From: Pseudorhodoferax sp. Leaf265 | Lineage (GTDB): Bacteria > Pseudomonadota > Gammaproteobacteria > Burkholderiales > Burkholderiaceae_C | Assembly (NCBI RefSeq): GCF_001422365.1 | Contig: NZ_LMMT01000038.1 | Location: 1 to 64,000 of the forward strand | Direction: 5' to 3' | DNA: 64,000 nucleotides | Shown: positions 59,540 through 64,000 of the stretch, in pieces | Layout: every line of letters begins with the position of its first letter | Position numbering within the stretch: position 1 is the first letter of the stretch | Notes under the pieces: generated by a model | What the model saw: only the letters and a program-made list of their open reading frames with translations | The model's database searches: none | What the model was told of the DNA's origin: nothing | Made by a program: the position numbers and the translations under genes

Positions 59540-60458
59540 ACGCCAGGGTCTGCGTGAGGTCGGGCGGACTGGCCTTCACGCGTTCGTACAGAGCCTGTGC
59601 GGCCAGCGACAGGCTGCGCTCGCGCCGGCGCACGAGGTAGATGCGGCGCTTGAGCCCGCTCCAGGCCAGCGGCCGCGTCACCAACCCCGGCTGTGCGAAG
59701 TGGAACAGTGTCAGCGCCGGCATCACGCTCACGCCCAGGCCTGCGCGCACCATGCCCATGGCGGTGGCGAGCTGGTCCACCTCCATCAGCGTCTGCATCT
59801 GCAAGGGGTGCAGCGCCGCGTCCAGGTACTGGCGCACGCTGGAGTTGCGCGCCATGTGCACGAAGGGGTAGGCCGCCACGTCGCGCGGACGGATCTCGCG
59901 CTGCCGCGCGAGCGGGTGGTCGGCCGGGCAGACCAGGTGGAAGTCGTCGCTGCAAAAGGGCTCGGCGCGCAGTTCCTGCGTGTCGGCGCGCACGGCGGCC
60001 AGCGCGAAGTCGGCCTGGCCCTGGCGCACCAGTTCCACGCAGGGTTCGGACAGCACGTCGGCCACGGCGATCTCCACGCCCGGATGCGCCGCGCGGTAGT
60101 CGCGCAGGATGCCCGGCAGCCAGCCTGCCGCCAGCGAAGGCAACAGCGCGATGGACACGCGGCCGCGCCGCAGCGCGCGCTGTTCCGAGACGCCGGTCAG
60201 CGCCGCGTCGAACTCGGCCAGCACGCGCCGCGCCGAAGCCTCGAACTCCTGCCCCTCGGGCGTGGGCGCCACATGGCGCGTGCTGCGGTCGAACAGACGC
60301 AGGCCCAGGGCGGCCTCGAGCTGGCCAATCAGTGCGCTGAAGGCCGGCTGCGACAGATGGCACTGCGCGGCCGCCCGCGTGAAGCTGCGCTGGTCGGCCA
60401 GCGCCACGAAGGCTTGCAGCTGGCGCATGGAGACGTTGGAACGGGCCGGCTGATTCAT
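59493..60458 (-). CDS. LysR-family transcriptional regulator
   Basis: A 321-residue regulator. The helix-turn-helix region is [20 protein letters not shown], then [18 protein letters not shown], followed by a full effector domain ([35 protein letters not shown]). It is divergent from the AtuA gene cluster and probably controls it. I chose ATG 60458; Met codons further upstream lie in the promoter of the divergent genes. A basic tail ([15 protein letters not shown]) extends into the alr coding region. Confidence 0.9.
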   Translation of the reverse strand: MNQPARSNVSMRQLQAFVALADQRSFTRAAAQCHLSQPAFSALIGQLEAALGLRLFDRSTRHVAPTPEGQEFEASARRVLAEFDAALTGVSEQRALRRGRVSIALLPSLAAGWLPGILRDYRAAHPGVEIAVADVLSEPCVELVRQGQADFALAAVRADTQELRAEPFCSDDFHLVCPADHPLARQREIRPRDVAAYPFVHMARNSSVRQYLDAALHPLQMQTLMEVDQLATAMGMVRAGLGVSVMPALTLFHFAQPGLVTRPLAWSGLKRRIYLVRRRERSLSLAAQALYERVKASPPDLTQTLASTRRPRQARAAPERT

Positions 60459-60475
60459 TTGATCTGCAGATGAAT
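60457..60475. promoter_or_regulatory. LysR-type dyad between the regulator and AtuA genes
   Basis: ATTTGATCTGCAGATGAAT has a perfect ATCTGCAGAT centre and near-symmetric flanks of T-N11-A form. It overlaps the regulator's start codon and lies about 75 bases before the AtuA-like gene. Confidence 0.5.
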
Positions 60476-60547
60476 TGATCCGAACTTTCGAATTCACAGA
60501 TGAAGGGCCGCACTCTACATTGCGCCCGGGAACAGACAAGGAGACAT

Positions 60548-61906
60548 GTGGACCAGAACATCCTGCGCATCGGTTGCGCGGCCGGTTTCTCGGGCGACCG
60601 CACCGACGCGGCAGCGCCTGTCGTGCAGGCGCTCATCGCGGCCGGCGGCCCGGCGTTCCTGATCTTCGAAACTCTGGCCGAGCGCACGCTCGCGCTGGCC
60701 CAGCTGGCGCGCCGCGCCGACCCCGAAGCCGGCTACGAGCCGCTGCTGCCCGACCTGCTGCGCCCCGTGCTGGCGGACTGTCTGGCGCACGGCGTGCGCA
60801 TCGTCAGCAACTTCGGCGCGGCCAACCCCGCCGGTGCCGCGCGCCGCATCCATGCGCTGGCGCGCGAACTGGGCCTGCCCGCCCCGCGCGTCGCCATCGT
60901 CGAGGGCGACGATGTCTCTGGCCCCGGCCACCGCCCGCTGCTGCAGGCCGCGCTGGGTCCGGCGCTGGACGGGCTGGACCTGGTTTCCGCCAACGCCTAC
61001 CAGGGCGCCGAGGCCATCGCCGATGCGCTGCTGGCCGGCGCCGACATCGTGGTCTGCGGCCGCGTGGCCGACCCCTCGCTGGCGGTCGGCCCGGCGCTCG
61101 CCCACTTCGGCTGGGCGCGCGACGACTGGACGCGCCTGGCGCGCGCCACCATGGCCGGCCACCTGCTCGAATGCGGCACCCAGGTCACGGGCGGCTACTA
61201 CGCCGACCCGGGCTACAAGGACGTGCCCGGCATGGCCAGCCTCGGCTATCCCATCGCCGAGATCGATGCGGACGGCCACTGCACCATCACCAAACCGGCC
61301 GGCACGGGCGGGCGCATCGACGCCCACACGGTCAAGGAGCAACTGCTCTACGAGGTGCACGACCCGGCCGCCTACCTGACGCCCGACGTGGTGGCCGACA
61401 TCACCGAGGCCGAGGCGCAAGAGCTGGGCCCCGACCGCGTGCGCCTGTCCGGTGTGCGCGGCCATGCCCGGCCGGCCACGCTCAAGGTCAACGTCTGCCA
61501 TGCCACGGGTTGGCTGGCCGAGGGCGAGATCTCGTATGCCGGCGCGCGCGCCGAGGGCCGCGCTCGGCTGGCGGCGCAGGTCCTGCGCGAACGCCTGGCC
61601 GGACTGGGGCCGCTGCGCGCCGACCTGATCGGTGTGTCCAGCGTGTTTGCCGACGATGGTGGCCAGTGGCTGGACAGCCTGTCCGACAGCGGCGCCCGCG
61701 ACGTGCGCCTGCGCGTGGCCATGAACCACCGCGAGCGCAGCAGCGCCGAGCGGCTGGCGCGCGAGGTCACAGCGCTGTACACCTGCGGCCCGGCCGGTGG
61801 CGGCGGCGTGCGCACCGCCTTGCGCCAGCGCCTGGGCACGGTCTCGTGCGTATTGGCGCGTGAGCAGGCGCCCACGTCGTTCCGCTTCATCGAGGTCGCT
61901 GCATGA
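60548..61906 (+). CDS. AtuA-like (DUF1446) protein
   Basis: A 452-residue protein of the acyclic-terpene-utilisation AtuA family. The start RIGCAAGFSGDRTDAA, then VRIVSNFGAANPAGAARRIH, DIVVCGRVADPSLAVGP and CGTQVTGGYYADPG are the family blocks. AtuA is needed for citronellol/geraniol breakdown in Pseudomonas, but its reaction is unknown and many relatives lie in other catabolic clusters. GTG 60548 is chosen because AAGGAGAC lies immediately upstream. Its stop overlaps the next gene by four bases. Confidence 0.87.
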   Translation: MDQNILRIGCAAGFSGDRTDAAAPVVQALIAAGGPAFLIFETLAERTLALAQLARRADPEAGYEPLLPDLLRPVLADCLAHGVRIVSNFGAANPAGAARRIHALARELGLPAPRVAIVEGDDVSGPGHRPLLQAALGPALDGLDLVSANAYQGAEAIADALLAGADIVVCGRVADPSLAVGPALAHFGWARDDWTRLARATMAGHLLECGTQVTGGYYADPGYKDVPGMASLGYPIAEIDADGHCTITKPAGTGGRIDAHTVKEQLLYEVHDPAAYLTPDVVADITEAEAQELGPDRVRLSGVRGHARPATLKVNVCHATGWLAEGEISYAGARAEGRARLAAQVLRERLAGLGPLRADLIGVSSVFADDGGQWLDSLSDSGARDVRLRVAMNHRERSSAERLAREVTALYTCGPAGGGGVRTALRQRLGTVSCVLAREQAPTSFRFIEVAA

Positions 61907-62274
61907 ACACCGTCACCGTCCCGCTCTACCGCGCCGCCCACGGCCGCACCGGTGACAAGGGCAACCGCTCCAACATCAGCGTGATCGCCTGGCACCCGGC
62001 GTTGTGGCCGCTGCTGCTGGAACAGGTCACCGAGGCGGCCGTGGCCGCGCAGTTCGCGCACCGCCAGCCGGCCCGCGTCACGCGCCATGTGCTGCCGCGC
62101 CTGCAGGCCATGAACTTCGTGCTCGACGAGGTGCTGGATGGCGGCGTCAACGACGCGCTGAACCTGGACAGCCATGGCAAGGCCCTGTCCTTCCTGCTGC
62201 TGGAATTGCCCATCCAGGTCCCCCCTGCGCTGCTGCCGCTGCTGGCCGGTCCACCACTCGAACCACCCCATTGA
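61903..62274 (+). CDS. AtuA C-terminal-domain protein
   Basis: A 123-residue protein equal to the small C-terminal domain that is fused to AtuA in some species. It starts with LYRAAHGRTGDKGNRSNISV, and NFVLDEVLDGGVNDALNLDSHGK is the second conserved block. It overlaps the AtuA-like gene (ATGA), so the two products probably form one complex. Confidence 0.88.
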   Translation: MNTVTVPLYRAAHGRTGDKGNRSNISVIAWHPALWPLLLEQVTEAAVAAQFAHRQPARVTRHVLPRLQAMNFVLDEVLDGGVNDALNLDSHGKALSFLLLELPIQVPPALLPLLAGPPLEPPH

Positions 62275-62300
62275 CTTTCCATCACCAGGAGACAAGACCG

Positions 62301-63287
62301 ATGCAAGAACGTTTCAACCCCCGCCGCACCTGGCTGGCCGCCGCGCTGGCGCTGACCGCTGGCAGCCTGGCACCGCAACTCGCGGCTGCGCAAGACTTCC
62401 CGAACAAGCCCATCACCTTCGTCGTGCCCTTTGCGGCCGGCAGCGCCACCGACCAGATCGCACGTGCGCTGGGCCAGTCCATCACCGACCAGACCAAGCA
62501 ACCCGTGGTCGTGGACAACAAGGGCGGTGCCAGCGGCCAGATCGCCGCGAGCCAGGTGGCGCGCGCGCCGGCCGACGGCTACACCGTGCTGATCACCACC
62601 AACACCACGCACGCGGCCAACGAGCACCTGTACAAGAAGCTCAGCTACGACCCGGTCAAGGACTTCGCGCCCATCACCGGCCTGGGCAAGGGCGGCCAGG
62701 TGCTCGTGGTGCGGCCGGACGCGCCGTACAAGAACGTCGCCGACCTCGTGGCTGCGGCCAAGAAGACGCCGGGCAAGCTCAGCTTCGGCAGCGGCAGCTC
62801 GTCCAGCCGCATGGCCGGCGAGATGTTCAAGCAGCTCTCGGGCACGGACATCTTGCACGTGCCCTACAAGAGCAACCCCAATGCGATCACGGACCTCATG
62901 GGCGGGCAGATCGACTTCATGATCACCGACACCTCCACCGGCGTGCCGCAGGTCAAGGGCGGCAAGCTCAAGGCGCTGGGCATCTCCACCGTCGAGCGCA
63001 ACCCGCTGCTGCCCGAGGTGCCGACCATCGCCGAGGCCGGCGTCAAGGGCTACGACATGGGCTACTGGTTCGCGGCCTACGCGCCGACCGGTACGCCGCC
63101 CGCCGTGGTCGCGCGCCTGAACGCGCTCCTGGCCAAGGCCGTGCAGAGCGCCGGCGCCAAGACCTTCTTCGATGGCAGCGGCTCCACCGCCTGGACCACC
63201 ACGCCCGAAGGCCTGGCCAAGTTCCAAGGCGAAGAGACCGCCAAGTGGGGCCGCGTGATCAAGGCGGCGGGCATCGAGCCCGAATAA
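62301..63287 (+). CDS. Bug-family (TctC-like) periplasmic binding protein
   Basis: A 328-residue receptor. The signal peptide (RRTWLAAALALTAGSLAPQL) ends at AAAQ. The mature start DFPNKPITFVVPFAAGSATD is typical, and PYKSNPNAITDLMGGQIDFM follows. It lies 26 bases after the AtuA C-domain gene and is probably part of the same operon. It presumably captures the carboxylate handled by the AtuA proteins; no transporter subunits are visible. Confidence 0.93.
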   Translation: MQERFNPRRTWLAAALALTAGSLAPQLAAAQDFPNKPITFVVPFAAGSATDQIARALGQSITDQTKQPVVVDNKGGASGQIAASQVARAPADGYTVLITTNTTHAANEHLYKKLSYDPVKDFAPITGLGKGGQVLVVRPDAPYKNVADLVAAAKKTPGKLSFGSGSSSSRMAGEMFKQLSGTDILHVPYKSNPNAITDLMGGQIDFMITDTSTGVPQVKGGKLKALGISTVERNPLLPEVPTIAEAGVKGYDMGYWFAAYAPTGTPPAVVARLNALLAKAVQSAGAKTFFDGSGSTAWTTTPEGLAKFQGEETAKWGRVIKAAGIEPE

Positions 63288-63293
63288 GCCACA

Positions 63294-63313
63294 CCGGCCG
63301 GCCAGCCGGCCGG
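63294..63313. repeat. GC hairpin between the Bug and tannase-like genes
   Basis: CCGGCCGGC and GCCGGCCGG form a perfect nine-base stem with a two-base loop just after the Bug stop. There is no T run, so it is more likely an mRNA-stabilising or attenuating hairpin than a full terminator. Confidence 0.5.
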
Positions 63314-63424
63314 CCTGCCTCGGGGCTCCAAGAAACCACACAGCCCCGCTTTCGCCAACAGAACCGGTGCACGGCTGCGCAGTGCAGGGCGCAGCCATGC
63401 CCGGACAACGAGGAGACACACAGC

Positions 63425-64000
63425 ATGCATCCCATCGTCACGCGAGGCCTGGTCGGCTGCGCAGCCCTGTCCGTGCTCGCCGCCTGCGGCGGTGGCGGGG
63501 ACGACCCGCCGGGCGCCCCGGTCGCCACGCCCAAGAGCTGCGAGCCGGCGGCGCTCGCCAGCGTGCAGCTGGCCGGTGCCACCGTCACCGGCGCGGCCCC
63601 CGTGGCCGCCGGCAGCTACACCCCGACCGGCGGGCGGCCCATCGCCAACCTGCCGGCGTTCTGCCGCATCACGGCCCAGGCCACGCCCAGCGCCGATTCG
63701 CTCATCAACTTCGAGATCTGGGTGCCCGAGGGCCAGGCCTGGAACGGCAAGATGGTGGTCACCGGCAACGGCGGCTACAGCCCCGCGCTCAGCACCGGCG
63801 ACATGGCCTACGCCATGCGCCAGGGCTACGCGGTGGTCGGCGGCGATACCGGCCACCAGTCCGCCGATCCGAACGAGATGTTCTGGGGCGTGGACCATCC
63901 CGAGAAGATCCGCGACTGGGGCACGCGCTCCATCCACGCCATCACGGTGCCCTCGCGCACGCTGGTCGAGGGCCTGCGCGCCCAGGCGCCCAGCCGGGCC
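63425..64000 (+). CDS. tannase/feruloyl-esterase-family lipoprotein, 5' part
   Basis: The first 192 residues of a protein cut by the window edge. A lipoprotein signal ends in the lipobox LAAC (Cys21). The mature part has FCRITAQATPSADSLINFEI and WVPEGQAWNGKMVVTGNGGY, then VGGDTGHQS, the opening blocks of the tannase and feruloyl esterase family (PF07519). The catalytic Ser lies beyond the window. Such enzymes split esters of aromatic acids, which would fit a cluster that imports and degrades the released acid. Confidence 0.85.
   Translation, partial: MHPIVTRGLVGCAALSVLAACGGGGDDPPGAPVATPKSCEPAALASVQLAGATVTGAAPVAAGSYTPTGGRPIANLPAFCRITAQATPSADSLINFEIWVPEGQAWNGKMVVTGNGGYSPALSTGDMAYAMRQGYAVVGGDTGHQSADPNEMFWGVDHPEKIRDWGTRSIHAITVPSRTLVEGLRAQAPSRA

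Overview
The window is GC-rich chromosomal DNA of a beta-proteobacterium, most likely a member of the Comamonadaceae (Burkholderiales). The evidence is the high GC, three Bug-type (TctC-like) periplasmic binding proteins, a methionine synthase split into two genes with an S-adenosylhomocysteine (SAH) riboswitch, a ChrB-N/MFS pair and an exosortase-associated acyltransferase. No rRNA, tRNA or CRISPR array was seen.

Bases 1-9532 are accessory. The window opens inside an IS21-family insertion sequence (istA end, istB, right terminus near 1917), which abuts a frameshifted remnant of the 3' end of dnaE2 and an H-NS-type gene. From 9441 down to 3020 runs a visibly AT-richer, tightly packed five-gene operon: three different tyrosine-recombinase-like proteins, a small coiled-coil protein resembling TnpC of Tn554, and a complete metallophosphoesterase gene. 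At about 9532 this block interrupts a GC-rich resident metallophosphoesterase gene (10240 downward), exactly at the codons of its final Gly-His-x-His metal-binding motif. I read this as a mobile element with three recombinases that inactivates a chromosomal metallophosphoesterase and carries its own divergent, intact version as the last gene of its operon. This is the main discovery candidate of the window.

Bases 10240-32424 are mostly housekeeping: a LysR regulator, a membrane protein, a ChrB-N protein with an MFS transporter, GTP-dependent PEP carboxykinase (pckG), a 51-residue membrane peptide, threonine ammonia-lyase, a double-AAA ATPase, a DUF1810 protein, recQ, a rhodanese, and recC-recB-recD as one leftward operon.

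Bases 32485-47808 are bracketed by the two halves of methionine synthase. The homocysteine-binding half is at 32485. The folate/B12/reactivation half is at 45037, behind a well-conserved SAH riboswitch. Between them lie two catabolic modules. One has an esterase, a phosphoribosyltransferase, a RutB-like amidohydrolase, a complete NitT/TauT-type ABC importer and a GntR regulator. The other has two Bug proteins, an RraA-like protein and an IlvD/Edd-type sugar-acid dehydratase, divergent from a second GntR gene across a perfect palindrome.

Bases 47932-64000 hold a glycine-zipper protein, an exosortase-type N-acyltransferase, comM, and a nitrogen-regulated operon (TorF-type porin, glnK, amtB) with a near-consensus sigma-54 promoter and NtrC-like sites. 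They continue with glcE-glcF, a glutathione peroxidase, lplT and alr. The last part is a LysR-divergent catabolic cluster (two AtuA-type proteins, a Bug protein and a tannase/feruloyl-esterase-type lipoprotein) that runs off the right edge.
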